NCBI GenBank assembly: GCA_031289115.1
Contig: JAITQC010000116.1
Coordinates: 1-40,571, forward strand
DNA length: 40,571 nucleotides
Direction: 5' to 3'
Source of the DNA: Planctomycetota bacterium
GTDB taxonomy: Bacteria > Planctomycetota > SZUA-567
The position numbers and the translations under genes were made by a program. Under the pieces are notes generated by a model. It did not search any database, had not been told where the DNA came from, and saw only the letters and a program-made list of their open reading frames with translations. This document shows positions 1 to 8,456 of the stretch, one piece after another (position 1 is the first letter of the stretch; each line of letters opens with the position of its first letter).

Positions 1-301
1 CGAGGGTGGGGATAACCTCGGCGGCGCCACAGGGGGCGATAACCAGACAGTTGACGCCACTGGTTATCTGGTCTTCAATGATCTGAATCTGTTGTTGCAC
101 ATTGATTTCGCGGTCAGGGGCCAGGACCGACAGTTCCATGTCCGGGTTTTCCTTGGCGAATTTTTCCGCCCCACCCTTGACCGTCTGCCACCATTCGCTG
201 TCCATCGCTTTGGCAATGAGGGCGACCCGGTATTTTTCGCCCGCATCAGCGGATACCGCAACCAGGGCCAAAACCAGAATAACCAACCAAAGTTTACGCA
301 T
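1..301 (-). CDS. Periplasmic sugar-binding protein of an ABC transporter (N-terminal part, cut by window edge)
   Basis: The reverse strand reads from an ATG at 301 and stays open to the window edge, giving about 100 residues. A hydrophobic signal peptide (MRKLWLVILVLALVAVSADA) is followed by EKYRVALIAKAMDSEWWQTV and a segment with DQITSGVNCLVIAP. This is the first half-domain of the RbsB-like periplasmic binding protein family 1 fold (type I sugar-binding proteins). The start is supported by GGAGAG seven bases upstream. It lies downstream of the RbsC-type permease in an inositol catabolism operon, so it probably captures myo-inositol or a related polyol in the periplasm. The substrate is inferred from context only; the C-terminal half and the ATPase gene are outside the window. 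Confidence 0.88.
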   Translation of the reverse strand, partial: MRKLWLVILVLALVAVSADAGEKYRVALIAKAMDSEWWQTVKGGAEKFAKENPDMELSVLAPDREINVQQQIQIIEDQITSGVNCLVIAPCGAAEVIPTL

Positions 302-389
302 AGCTTCTCTCCTTTAAAAAAACCGAGATTTTGGTGGCACCAGCCACCCTGACACAAGTTAAAGGCTCTTCCGCCAAGACAGACGTAGC

Positions 390-426
390 ATTCACGTTAC
401 TACCCGCCTGTCCTGGCGGCGTGAAT
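390..426 (-). other. Intercistronic hairpin between permease and binding-protein genes
   Basis: ATTCACG (390-396) is complementary to CGTGAAT (420-426), and inside it CCGCC pairs with GGCGG around a 6-nt loop, leaving a 7-nt one-sided bulge. No U-run follows on the transcribed minus strand, so it does not look like an intrinsic terminator. Such intercistronic stems often protect upstream mRNA and help the binding protein be made in excess over the permease; that role is inferred here. Confidence 0.55.
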
Positions 427-430
427 AAAA

Positions 431-1399
431 CTAGATTTTCTTTTTGGCGGCGTTGTATTCGGAGGTTCGGCGCAAAACATCCACCCAAACCGCTAGCACC
501 ACCACCATGCCGATGACCACCGTTTGCCAGAAGGGGGAGACGTTAAGGAGGTTCAAGCCGTTACGGAGAACGCCCATGATGAGTACGCCGATCATGGTTC
601 CGACCACCGTGCCTTCGCCACCGAAGAGGGAGGCTCCCCCGATAACCGCCCCGGCAATGGCGTCGAGTTCGGCACCAAGGCCAGCCAGAGGATAGCCGGA
701 ATTAACCCGGCCGGCCAGCACCACGCCAGCCACAGCGGAAAGGAAGCCGGAACTGACGAAGACGAGATTCTCCACTCTGGCGATATTAACTCCGGATAGA
801 CGGGCCGCCTCGCGGCTGCCCCCGATGGAGTAGACATAGCGGCCGAAGGGTGTGTGGTTGAGGATGACATAGTAGACAAAGCACATCAGGACCACCAGCA
901 CGGCACTGGCTGGAAAACCGGCGATGTCCCCGGAACCCAGCCAGCGCACTTCCAGCGGCAGTCCGGAAATCGGCATGCCGTTGGTTATGATTAGCGCCAT
1001 GCCCCGGGCAATGTTTAGCATCCCCAGGGTTGATATGAAGGGGTGGGGCAACTTTAACTTGGTGAGCAGGAGACCGTTGATGTAACCGATAAGCGCGCCA
1101 ACGATCAGGGTGAGGAAAATAGCCAGGAAGGAGTTGAACTTTGCTGTCACCACCATGTAGGCCATGAAGCACATGGTGAAGCCTTGTATTGACCCCACGG
1201 AAAGATCGATGCCGCCGGTAAGGATAGGCAGCAACACCCCCAGGGCCAGCAAGGCGGTGATCGAGGACTGTCGCAATACATTCATGATGTTTTTAATGGA
1301 CATGAATTTGTCGGAAGCTATGGTTAGAATCAAACACAGAAGCAATAGTCCGACCAATGAGCCAAATTTCCGTAAAAAATCTGTGACTTTAGAATTCAT
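431..1399 (-). CDS. Sugar/inositol ABC transporter permease (RbsC family)
   Basis: This 322-aa polytopic membrane protein belongs to the RbsC/BPD_transp_2 permease family. It has about 8-10 hydrophobic segments, the family signature LTGGIDLSVGSIQGF near residues 60-75, and GAVIGGASLFGGEGTVVGT near 250-270. Its length is normal for the family. The start has a good ribosome site (GAGGAG, about nine bases upstream). It follows iolA by 46 bp and is followed by the binding protein gene, with the hairpin at 390-426 between them. It forms the membrane channel through which the sugar or polyol bound by its partner enters the cell. Inositol is the likely substrate because the operon encodes inositol breakdown; this is inference from context. 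Confidence 0.9.
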   Translation of the reverse strand: MNSKVTDFLRKFGSLVGLLLLCLILTIASDKFMSIKNIMNVLRQSSITALLALGVLLPILTGGIDLSVGSIQGFTMCFMAYMVVTAKFNSFLAIFLTLIVGALIGYINGLLLTKLKLPHPFISTLGMLNIARGMALIITNGMPISGLPLEVRWLGSGDIAGFPASAVLVVLMCFVYYVILNHTPFGRYVYSIGGSREAARLSGVNIARVENLVFVSSGFLSAVAGVVLAGRVNSGYPLAGLGAELDAIAGAVIGGASLFGGEGTVVGTMIGVLIMGVLRNGLNLLNVSPFWQTVVIGMVVVLAVWVDVLRRTSEYNAAKKKI

Positions 1400-1445
1400 C
1401 GCCTAATCTCCTCGTGCTGGAGTCCCTTGAAAACCCAGATTACTT

Positions 1446-2951
1446 TCAGATGGTGCCATCCCAGGTGGAGACGCGGGTGGACTTCATTTCCTCGGCGTCA
1501 AACCAGTGGCTGGTCACGCATTTGGATTCGGTATAAAAGCGGATACCATCCTTGCCGAGGCAGTGCAGGTCGCCAAAGAACGACTGTTTGTGTCCAGCGA
1601 AGGGGAAGAAGCCGACCGGAACCGGAATGCCAACGTTGACACCAACCATGCCGCCATTGGTGTGGCGGGTGAATTCGCGGGCGTAGAAGCCGTTCTGGGT
1701 GTAAATCACCGAACCGTTGGCGAAGGGGTTGGCGTTCATGATGCGTAGGCCGTCAACAAAGGAACGGCAGCGTTTGACGCAGAGGACCGGGCCGAAAATC
1801 TCAGTCTGGCCCACCGTCATCTGTTCACCCACCTGGTCGAAAATGGTGGGTCCGAGATAGAATCCCTTTTCGTAACCAGGGACTGTTACCTGGCGTCCGT
1901 CAAGAACCAGTTTTGCCCCCTCCTGCACTCCCTTGTCAATCCAGCCCCGCACTGCCTCCCGGTGATCGGCTGAATAGACCGGCCCGAGTTGCGTCGTCTT
2001 GTCATAAGCTGGTCCGATCCGGAGTTTACTGGCGAGTTCGGTGAGTTTAGCCACCAGCTGGTCGGCGATGGAGTCCTCAGCCACCACCACCGGCAGGGCC
2101 ATGCAGCGTTCGCCAGCGCAGCCAAAGGCGGCGTTGACAATTCCGGCGGCGGTCCGGTCCAGGGCGGCGTCCTCTAGAACCAGAGCGTGGTTCTTGGCCT
2201 CGCACAGACACTGGACGCGTTTACCCGCCTTGGCGGCGGTGGAGTAAATGTGTAGACCCACCGAGGTAGAGCCGACAAAGGACACCCCGCGCACCAGTGG
2301 ATTGGTGATTAGTTCAGGAATAACCTGGCGGTCGCAAGAGACCACATTGACCACACCGGCCGGTAGTCCCGCCTCGCGGTAGAGGTCGGCAATGCGTAGA
2401 GCAGTCATGGGGGTAGCCCCTGCCACCTTGAGGACCATGGTGTTGCCACAGGCGATGCAGAGGGGAGCCATCCAGCCCATCGGGATCATGGCGGGGAAGT
2501 TGAAGGGTGAAATACCGACAAACACCCCTAGCGACTCGCGGTAAAGGATGGTGTCGTAACCGGTGGAAGTGTCAAGGAGTGATTCGCCCATGAGAAGGTT
2601 GGGAATGCTGGTGGCGTGCTGGGTGGCTTCGCGCGCTTTAAAGATGTCTCCCTGCGACTCATCCCAGTTCTTGCCGTGTTCCCGGGCGCAGAGGACGGTC
2701 AGCTCATCCATGTGCAGGTCAAGAAGAGCGCGGATCCGGAAGAGCACCTCGGCTCGTTTAATAGGGGGGGTTCGCGACCAGCCGTCGTAAGCCTGGTGGG
2801 CGGCTTCGATCGCCCCTTTCACCTCGTCCTGGGTACAGCGGGGACATCGCGCCTGGAGTTCACCCGTGGAGGGATTGTAGACATCGTAAAACTGGGTGCT
2901 CTTGGATTCGACATACTGGTTATTCACGTAGTACTTCAGTGTTTCCACCAT
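1446..2951 (-). CDS. iolA: Methylmalonate/malonate-semialdehyde dehydrogenase (acylating)
   Basis: This CoA-dependent aldehyde dehydrogenase converts malonate semialdehyde, the last iol-specific intermediate, to acetyl-CoA and CO2 with NAD+. The 501-aa protein has the family layout: SPFNFPAMIPMGWM (about 148-161), the Rossmann motif GSTSVG (227-232), CEAKNH (250-254, where most aldehyde dehydrogenases carry ELGG) and the catalytic cysteine Cys283 in CAGERCMALPV. I chose the ATG at 2951 because AAGGAG stands eight to ten bases before it; an in-frame start 13 codons earlier has no ribosome site. It lies between iolE and the transporter genes. The MMSDH assignment rather than another ALDH rests on CEAKNH, AGERCMA and the iol context. 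Confidence 0.93.
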   Translation of the reverse strand: MVETLKYYVNNQYVESKSTQFYDVYNPSTGELQARCPRCTQDEVKGAIEAAHQAYDGWSRTPPIKRAEVLFRIRALLDLHMDELTVLCAREHGKNWDESQGDIFKAREATQHATSIPNLLMGESLLDTSTGYDTILYRESLGVFVGISPFNFPAMIPMGWMAPLCIACGNTMVLKVAGATPMTALRIADLYREAGLPAGVVNVVSCDRQVIPELITNPLVRGVSFVGSTSVGLHIYSTAAKAGKRVQCLCEAKNHALVLEDAALDRTAAGIVNAAFGCAGERCMALPVVVAEDSIADQLVAKLTELASKLRIGPAYDKTTQLGPVYSADHREAVRGWIDKGVQEGAKLVLDGRQVTVPGYEKGFYLGPTIFDQVGEQMTVGQTEIFGPVLCVKRCRSFVDGLRIMNANPFANGSVIYTQNGFYAREFTRHTNGGMVGVNVGIPVPVGFFPFAGHKQSFFGDLHCLGKDGIRFYTESKCVTSHWFDAEEMKSTRVSTWDGTI

Positions 2952-3052
2952 GATACCCTTCTCCTTGAAAAATTTTAGGCTGTTCTCCAAATAACTGGCG
3001 GAGTCAGCGGGAATGTTTTTTTGACGGCAAAACTGTAAACAGTAACCCCCCT

Positions 3053-3949
3053 TTACACTCCCGCCTTTTCCCGGATGTACTGCCGGGCCTTGATGGCGTA
3101 GGCGAGGGGATTGGCCCGGACTGGGTCCTGCTCCGCCTCTACCAACATCCAGCCCCGGTATTCCGCTTCGGCGAGAACCTGGAAAATGGGGCCAAAGTCT
3201 ATGTCGCCGTCACCTGGTACAGTGAATGTCCCCAACCGCACGCCTTTGAGAAAACTCAATTTTTCCCGCTTGACCTGCTCCACCAAGGGGCGACGGATGT
3301 CTTTCAAATGGACATGGCGAACCCGCGGCAAGTGTTTTTTCAACATGGCCAGCGGATCTTCACCAGAGTACGCGAAATGCCCGGAGTCGAAAAGAAGTCC
3401 CACCAGTTCCGGATTGGTGTTGGCGAGCAGGCGATCCGTCTCCGCGGCCGTTTGCACCACTGTCCCCATGTGGTGGTGGTAGACCAGACGAAGGCCTTTA
3501 TCGCGGGCGATCTTGCCCAGGCGGTCAAGACCCTGGGTGAGTAATTGCCATTCCGCCTCGCTCATAACGTGTTTCGCCTCGAAGATCGGGGTATCCATCT
3601 GGCCCTGGATACTGAAACCCTGTTCCGACACCCCGATAAGCCCGGCGCCGACCGCTTTCAGGAAATCGCATTGACTGATAAACTCCCGCTCCGTGTCGGC
3701 ATAGGCCTGGGTGGTGAGGTGCGAGCTAAACCAAGCATTGGCGATTTCCAGGTTTCTCAACGCCAGGGCGGGAAGGAGGATGGCTGGATCGCGGGGGTAC
3801 TTGTTCCCGATTTCCGAGCCGGCGAAACCAGACAAGGCCATCTCGCTCACGCACTGCTCAAAGGTGTTTTCCCGTCCCAGGTCAGGCATGTCATCATTGG
3901 TCCAGGCAATGGGGGCTATGCCAAGTTTTACCGTTCCCGCTTTGAACAT
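3053..3949 (-). CDS. iolE: myo-Inosose-2 dehydratase
   Basis: This 298-aa TIM-barrel protein of the xylose-isomerase-like AP-endonuclease-2 superfamily matches IolE along its length. It begins with VKLGIAPIAWTNDDMPDLG, typical of IolE, and carries GLRLVYHHHMGTVVQT, LLFDSGHFAYSG, VRHVHLKDIR and VPGDGDIDF, which supply the His/Asp/Glu metal ligands. It dehydrates 2-keto-myo-inositol (inosose) to 3D-trihydroxycyclohexane-1,2-dione, the substrate of the neighbouring IolD. AAGGAG lies 11 bases before the ATG. The stop is followed by a 101-bp gap before iolA. A separate promoter in the 328-bp gap upstream (4018-4046) may add transcription from here onward. Confidence 0.95.
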   Translation of the reverse strand: MFKAGTVKLGIAPIAWTNDDMPDLGRENTFEQCVSEMALSGFAGSEIGNKYPRDPAILLPALALRNLEIANAWFSSHLTTQAYADTEREFISQCDFLKAVGAGLIGVSEQGFSIQGQMDTPIFEAKHVMSEAEWQLLTQGLDRLGKIARDKGLRLVYHHHMGTVVQTAAETDRLLANTNPELVGLLFDSGHFAYSGEDPLAMLKKHLPRVRHVHLKDIRRPLVEQVKREKLSFLKGVRLGTFTVPGDGDIDFGPIFQVLAEAEYRGWMLVEAEQDPVRANPLAYAIKARQYIREKAGV

Positions 3950-4017
3950 GGGTGGGTATCTCCTTTTTCTGGGCGGTTGCTCGCGTGTGAGTAGGTGTCT
4001 AAAAGGTTAGTATATAT

Positions 4018-4046
4018 TTTATACAAACATGGGGCATACTTAACAA
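4018..4046 (-). promoter_or_regulatory. Internal promoter before iolE
   Basis: On the minus strand TTGTTA (4041-4046) and TATAAA (4018-4023) are separated by exactly 17 bases and point at iolE. The gap from 3950 to 4277 holds no gene I can recognise. The 12-mer at 4019-4030 (ttatacaaacat on the plus strand) overlaps the -10 box and recurs at 25012-25023, in the iolG/ROK intergenic region, so it may be part of a shared operator. The promoter reading rests on box match and spacing only. Confidence 0.55.
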
Positions 4047-4277
4047 TCCGGGCGACAGGTCAAAAATAAAAAGGCGCGCCCAAATCAGGTCAGTAGGTCA
4101 GGGTGTTTAGTCGAGAGAGGGTATCGTCAGGCAATGGGTAGAGGGCTAAAAGGGGTTCGGATAGAGGATAGGGCGGTGAAAGAAGATCATTCGGGATTAT
4201 CCTGGTCACCTGGAGTAAGTAAACTCAAAACTTTCCTTCGGCACCGGTCACGGGGGGATGGGGGCCGTTTGGCGTTC

Positions 4278-6206
4278 TTAATATTGCCGCGCTTGCTTCA
4301 AATGCTCCACCTTGTCCTGGTAGGCGGCCTGACCCTTGGGGCTGTCAGTGATTTCGGCAACTCCCACGTGCCACCAGGAATCATAACCATGGGTCATGGT
4401 CTTGGGAAGAGTCTTTATGTCAATCAGGGTGGTTGTCTTGTCGGATAGGGAAGCGATAAGGGCCTGGCGGAGTTCACCGAGATTGCGGACCGAATAGGTT
4501 TTGGCGCCATAACCGGCGGCTGACTGGGCGTAGTCGATAAACATCAAGTCCCCGTCCAGCTTTCCCGAAGGGCCACGCTTACGGAACTCGGTGGCGAGTG
4601 ACCCCACCCCTTTCGACATCTGCAGGTTGTTAATACAGCCAAAACCGGCGTTGTCGAAGAGCAGGATGTTGATTTTCACCCCTTCCTGGATGGCGGTCAC
4701 CAGTTCGGTGTGGAGCATGAGGTAGCTTCCGTCCCCTACCAGGGCGTAGACCTCCTGCTTGGGATTGGCGAGCTTGGCCCCCAAGGCGGCGGCTATCTCG
4801 TAACCCATGCAGGAATAGCCATACTCCATGTGATAGGAGTAGCGGCAATCGGTCTCCCACATGCGCTGGAGGTCGCCGGGTAGACTCCCCGATGCTCCAA
4901 CCACAATGGCGTCGGTCGGGATAAGTTCTCTAATCAAGGTGAGGGCGGTTGATTCAGCGATGTCGCCTGACGCTACGCGGCGGAAATCGTCAAGGGAACG
5001 GGGGTCGCGGTCACTGACTTCGGGGGTAAACCCAGGGGCCCAGGCGATTTTTCCCAAGCGTTGCATTTCCCGACCCCAGTCGGCCTTGGCTTGGGCGGGG
5101 GCGTCACCCCAGGCGGAATGGTAGTTGCTGGACTCCAGGATTTTTCCCAGGCCCGACACTCCAATCTTGGCGTCGCCCACCACTCGCTGGGCGTCAAGTT
5201 TCATGGCGTGGAAGGATGACACATTGATAGTCACCACCTTGGAGTTGGACTTTTGAAAGAGGGACTTGGAGGCGGTGGTGAAGTCGGAGAAGCGGGTTCC
5301 GATACCGAGGATAAGGTCGGCCTCCACCGCCAGTCGGTTGGCCGCCAGGTTGCCAGTGGCCCCGATACCGCCCAGGTTAAGAGAAAAACTGGAGAGGACG
5401 GCACTTTTCCCGGCCTGAGTTTCGCCTAGCGGGATGTGGAAGCGACGGCTGAAGTTCTCCACCGTCTCCCCGGCCTCAGAGTAACGGACGCCACCGCCCA
5501 CCACTATCAGAGGTTTACGGGAATTTTTCAAAAGATCCGCCGCCGCCTGTAACTCCTCTTCCACCGGAATCGGACGGGGGATAAGGTGAACGCGTTTTTG
5601 GAAGAAATAGTCGGGAAAATCCCATGCCTCGCCCTGTACATCCTGCGGCATGGCGACGCAAACCGCCCCGGCGGTGGCGGGATCGGTAAGGACCCGCATG
5701 GCGTTTAGCACCGCGGTCATCAGCATCTCGGGCCGGCTCACCCGGTCCCAATAACGGCAAACCGCCTTGAAGGCGTCGTTGGTGGTGTAAGCCAGGCTTT
5801 CAGGAATCTCGATCTGCTGCAGGACTGGATCGGGCTGGCGGGTGGAGAAGGAGTCACTGGGGAAGAGAAGAAGCGGAATGTTGTTGACGGTGGCGGTGCC
5901 GGCGGCGGTGACCATGTTGGCAGCGCCGGGACCGATGGAGGAGCCACAGGCGATTATTTTACGGCGGTTGTTCTGCTTGGCGTAACCGGTGGCCATATGG
6001 GCCATGCCCTGTTCGTTCTTGCCCATGTAAACGGTGAGGCTGCCCGGGTTTGCGTCTAGAGCCTGGCCTATCCCCACCACAAAACCATGACCGAAGATGG
6101 TGGCGTAGCCAGTGATGAATTTCTCCACTTTGCCGTCGAAAGAGACGTATTGCTGGTCAAGAAATTTCACCAGTGCCTGTCCCGTCGTCATGCGTGTGGT
6201 TGTCAT
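4278..6206 (-). CDS. iolD: 3D-(3,5/4)-trihydroxycyclohexane-1,2-dione acylhydrolase
   Basis: This 642-aa thiamine-diphosphate enzyme opens the cyclohexanedione ring made by IolE to give 5-deoxy-glucuronate. It has the usual three-domain layout of TPP enzymes: an N-terminal pyrimidine-binding domain with IFGHGFVVGIGQALD and GKNEQGMAHMATGYA, a central domain with VVGGGVRYSEAG, and a C-terminal diphosphate-binding domain with VGDGSYLMLHTEL and the conserved asparagine in LLFDNAGFGCIN. The length is normal for IolD. GAGG lies about ten bases before the chosen ATG. It sits 19 bp downstream of iolB, so the two are co-transcribed. The gap to iolE (328 bp) is long for one operon and has its own promoter-like sequence. 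Confidence 0.96.
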   Translation of the reverse strand: MTTTRMTTGQALVKFLDQQYVSFDGKVEKFITGYATIFGHGFVVGIGQALDANPGSLTVYMGKNEQGMAHMATGYAKQNNRRKIIACGSSIGPGAANMVTAAGTATVNNIPLLLFPSDSFSTRQPDPVLQQIEIPESLAYTTNDAFKAVCRYWDRVSRPEMLMTAVLNAMRVLTDPATAGAVCVAMPQDVQGEAWDFPDYFFQKRVHLIPRPIPVEEELQAAADLLKNSRKPLIVVGGGVRYSEAGETVENFSRRFHIPLGETQAGKSAVLSSFSLNLGGIGATGNLAANRLAVEADLILGIGTRFSDFTTASKSLFQKSNSKVVTINVSSFHAMKLDAQRVVGDAKIGVSGLGKILESSNYHSAWGDAPAQAKADWGREMQRLGKIAWAPGFTPEVSDRDPRSLDDFRRVASGDIAESTALTLIRELIPTDAIVVGASGSLPGDLQRMWETDCRYSYHMEYGYSCMGYEIAAALGAKLANPKQEVYALVGDGSYLMLHTELVTAIQEGVKINILLFDNAGFGCINNLQMSKGVGSLATEFRKRGPSGKLDGDLMFIDYAQSAAGYGAKTYSVRNLGELRQALIASLSDKTTTLIDIKTLPKTMTHGYDSWWHVGVAEITDSPKGQAAYQDKVEHLKQARQY

Positions 6207-6225
6207 AGTAGCGTTTCCTCGGATT

Positions 6226-6999
6226 CTAGAATTTGGCGTCCAGAAGCCATTTGTGCTCTTCCAGGTCGATGCGGTCAGTCCAGGGGTTGCCGTCCAGGTG
6301 GCGAATCATCCAGCAAAAATAAATCCGGTAGCCGGGAGCTCCGACCTGGGGATGCATCAGGCCGCCAGGAATGGCAGCAAAACTGCCGTCGGTGATTTTA
6401 AAGACTGAGTCACCAATGAAAGAGGCGCCGAACCCCTGCGGCTTGTCGACCCGGAAATAATAGACTTCCGGTTGGGGGTGGTGGTGCGGTATATAACCGG
6501 CCCAGCGGCCTTGCCGCTGGACTACCTCGCCAATGACCAGATTGGAATAAGGGGCGTTTGTGTAGTCAATGGTGGTTATAACGTCGCGGACCGCGGTGTC
6601 TTCCCATTTTCCCGCGCAGGACACCACTGTCCGGTTGTCTTCGGGGCGGTAGAGCTTGCTGGGGAAGGAGCGGGGGTTGGTGGTGGACTGGAGGAGTATT
6701 TCACTGTCTTCAATGGCTGTCACCTGCGCCCGCTGCCCGCGAGCGACATGGAGGACCCAGGGGAGCTCGCTAAATAGGTCGGCTCGGCTGGCGGTCGCCT
6801 GTCCGCCGTCCCATTTCAATTCAACCTTGCCGGTCAACAGGAGTATTACCAATTCTTTTTCCGGAAACTCCAACTCCAGGCTAGATCCAGGGGAAAGCTT
6901 CCTGACTTCAATATCCATCAACATGTCGGAGCAGACACCCTGCATTTGGGTTAGTACTTTACAACCGTTTTGGTCATAATCTGGGTAAAGAAATGGCAT
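6226..6999 (-). CDS. iolB: 5-Deoxy-glucuronate isomerase
   Basis: This 257-aa bicupin isomerase converts 5-deoxy-D-glucuronate to 2-deoxy-5-keto-gluconate, the substrate of the IolC kinase. IolB hallmarks are visible: the C-terminal cupin with GYIPHHHPQPEVYYFRVDK, whose His and Glu bind metal, then GSFAAIPGGLMHPQVGAPGYR and the terminal WMIRHLDGNPWTDRIDLEEH. It is the first gene of the operon. The start has GGAGG four to five bases upstream. A strong promoter (7174-7201) and a hairpin-bearing leader (7052-7088) precede it. No frameshift or missing ligand is seen. Confidence 0.96.
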   Translation of the reverse strand: MPFLYPDYDQNGCKVLTQMQGVCSDMLMDIEVRKLSPGSSLELEFPEKELVILLLTGKVELKWDGGQATASRADLFSELPWVLHVARGQRAQVTAIEDSEILLQSTTNPRSFPSKLYRPEDNRTVVSCAGKWEDTAVRDVITTIDYTNAPYSNLVIGEVVQRQGRWAGYIPHHHPQPEVYYFRVDKPQGFGASFIGDSVFKITDGSFAAIPGGLMHPQVGAPGYRIYFCWMIRHLDGNPWTDRIDLEEHKWLLDAKF

Positions 7000-7051
7000 G
7001 CTGCCTCCGGTAAGTAATAAATATGTACTAACTGAAAACCCAAAATTTTTG

Positions 7052-7088
7052 CCAGGCGATCTAAGTCCAACTTAAATTAGACGCCTGG
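7052..7088 (-). promoter_or_regulatory. Nested hairpin in the iolB mRNA leader
   Basis: CCAGGCG (7052-7058) pairs perfectly with CGCCTGG (7082-7088). Between them TAAGT and ACTTA form a second stem around a 3-nt loop. It lies in the untranslated leader about 50-90 nt upstream of the iolB start and well downstream of the promoter. No U-run follows, so it is not a simple terminator. It may stabilise the mRNA or bind a regulator. Confidence 0.5.
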
Positions 7089-7164
7089 TGAGAAAGTGAA
7101 TAAAGTGGAAAAAGGAAAACAAGCAGGTTAGAAAAATCAGGTGATAAAGAAAGATTTCTTGTGT

Positions 7165-7201
7165 GTTGTACCAACTATAGCCGGTTGAACAGGGATGTCA
7201 A
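7165..7201 (-). promoter_or_regulatory. iol operon promoter with overlapping inverted repeat
   Basis: On the minus strand TTGACA (7196-7201) and TATAGT (7174-7179) stand 16 bases apart, close to the sigma-70 consensus. Transcription would start near 7167, leaving a leader of about 165 nt before iolB. An inverted repeat GTTG-N3-CAAC (7165-7175) overlaps the -10 box and start point, a good place for a repressor. The two ROK proteins in this window are candidate binders, but this is inference. Confidence 0.7.
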
Positions 7202-8018
7202 GCTTTTTTTTTGAAAATATTTTTACCCTTTATTTTTCCCCAAATCACTTTCACCCGGGTGTCGCTTTTAGTGTTGTCGGAAGGCGCGGGACAGTGAATT
7301 TTAGTCTTGCTATCAGTAGTTATTGTCGTGGCGTCGCGACTACCGCCAATATTTTGCCTGTGCCAGCGGGTCTTTTTACGGGTAGCGGCGGGGGATTTTC
7401 TTGATATCTGGCGCTGGGTGGATGCCAGTGGCTTTCCCTAAAGACTCGATCCGAATCCGGTCGTTTTCCTTGGGAAAAGCAGGGGAGGGCAGGGTTTTAT
7501 TTATTGGCGTCGGGTCAGCCAACTAGGCAGGATGATTAAGTTTGAAAAAGATGCTTCCCGGTTTAGGCCGATTATTTTTATAGAGACTGCCAGTTGGGAA
7601 AACATTAGGCCAGCCAATGCCAAATCCCAGGCCAAACTTCCCTTAGTAAAACTACCAGTATCAGTGGAGACGCTGGTCCGCAACCTGTTTTGCCCACCCG
7701 CACGACCGTTCATCCTAACCCGACTGCCCAACTTTTCCTAGTGGCTCTATGGTAAACTTTGCTAACGCACCTCTTAACCCGGCATCCCCTCCAACCCAAG
7801 CCGGCAGGGTCTTTTCGCCACGCCAAACTATTTTTTCACGAAAGACGTTAGGTCTGGGTCGGCTAAAAATCAAGCCGGGTCAATTAAAATAGAGTTGACT
7901 TTTTGGTTCTATCGCATTACTTAAGTAAGTTAACTAAGTATTAAGTGTATGGTCTGGTAAGTATTCTTCACCCGACCGGTATATTTTTGGCAATCGGTCT
8001 TAACTGGAGGAAATCGAC
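7202..8018. other. Long intergenic region between iolB and the cupin gene
   Basis: Roughly 0.8 kb without a convincing gene; the short open frames here have no ribosome site and no family I recognise. A perfect 12-bp palindrome TTACTTAAGTAA (7917-7928) lies 17 bases after a TTGACT box (7895-7900) and could be an operator in the promoter region of the cupin gene, though no good -10 box follows at the right distance. The rest shows nothing I can name. Confidence 0.4.
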
Positions 8019-8384
8019 ATGGCAGCGGACAAGGCTGGGGAAGTGGTGAAAATAAACGTGGAGGCGATGGAGTGGGAGGCGGAGTTCAACCCGCCCACTG
8101 GGAAAAATCTCTTCAAGAAATCACTTTTCAAAGACCCCGGGACCGGCGTCGGGGTGACCATTACCAAATACCCGGCCGGCTTCATCAACCCCAAACACGA
8201 TCATCCCTGCGCGCATGGCATGTATGTGCTAAAGGGCATTCTTCACACCTCGGAAGGTGATTTCCCCCCCGGCTCTTTTGTCTGGTTTCCCGAGGGGAGC
8301 GTCATGTGGCACGGGGCGACAGCCGAGCAGGATGTGGAAATTGTTTTCATAACCAATAAAAAGTTCGCCATAAACTATTTGTGA
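8019..8384 (+). CDS. Small cupin-domain protein
   Basis: This 121-aa single-domain cupin has the metal-site motif PKHDHPCAHGMYVLKG (about residues 53-68) and a second motif with PPGSFVWFPEGSVMWHGAT (about 83-101). The usual glutamate of the first motif (HxHx3-4E) is replaced: the spacing reads H-x-H-x3-H. The start is clear (CTGGAGG about nine bases before the ATG). It probably binds a metal and acts on, or senses, a small sugar-like molecule. It is followed after 72 bp by a ROK repressor and lies upstream of the iol operon in the opposite direction. No precise substrate can be assigned. Confidence 0.8.
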   Translation: MAADKAGEVVKINVEAMEWEAEFNPPTGKNLFKKSLFKDPGTGVGVTITKYPAGFINPKHDHPCAHGMYVLKGILHTSEGDFPPGSFVWFPEGSVMWHGATAEQDVEIVFITNKKFAINYL

Positions 8385-8456
8385 ACATGCCGGTATCGGG
8401 TGGGGAGGGGGGTGATTTGGCTCCCAGCGCCAGCCACAACCAGGGAGATTCCCGGC

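Noticed and set aside
7501-7731. 76-codon open frame in the gap upstream of the cupin gene
   Set aside because: No ribosome site, odd composition and open in both strands at once; looks like chance.
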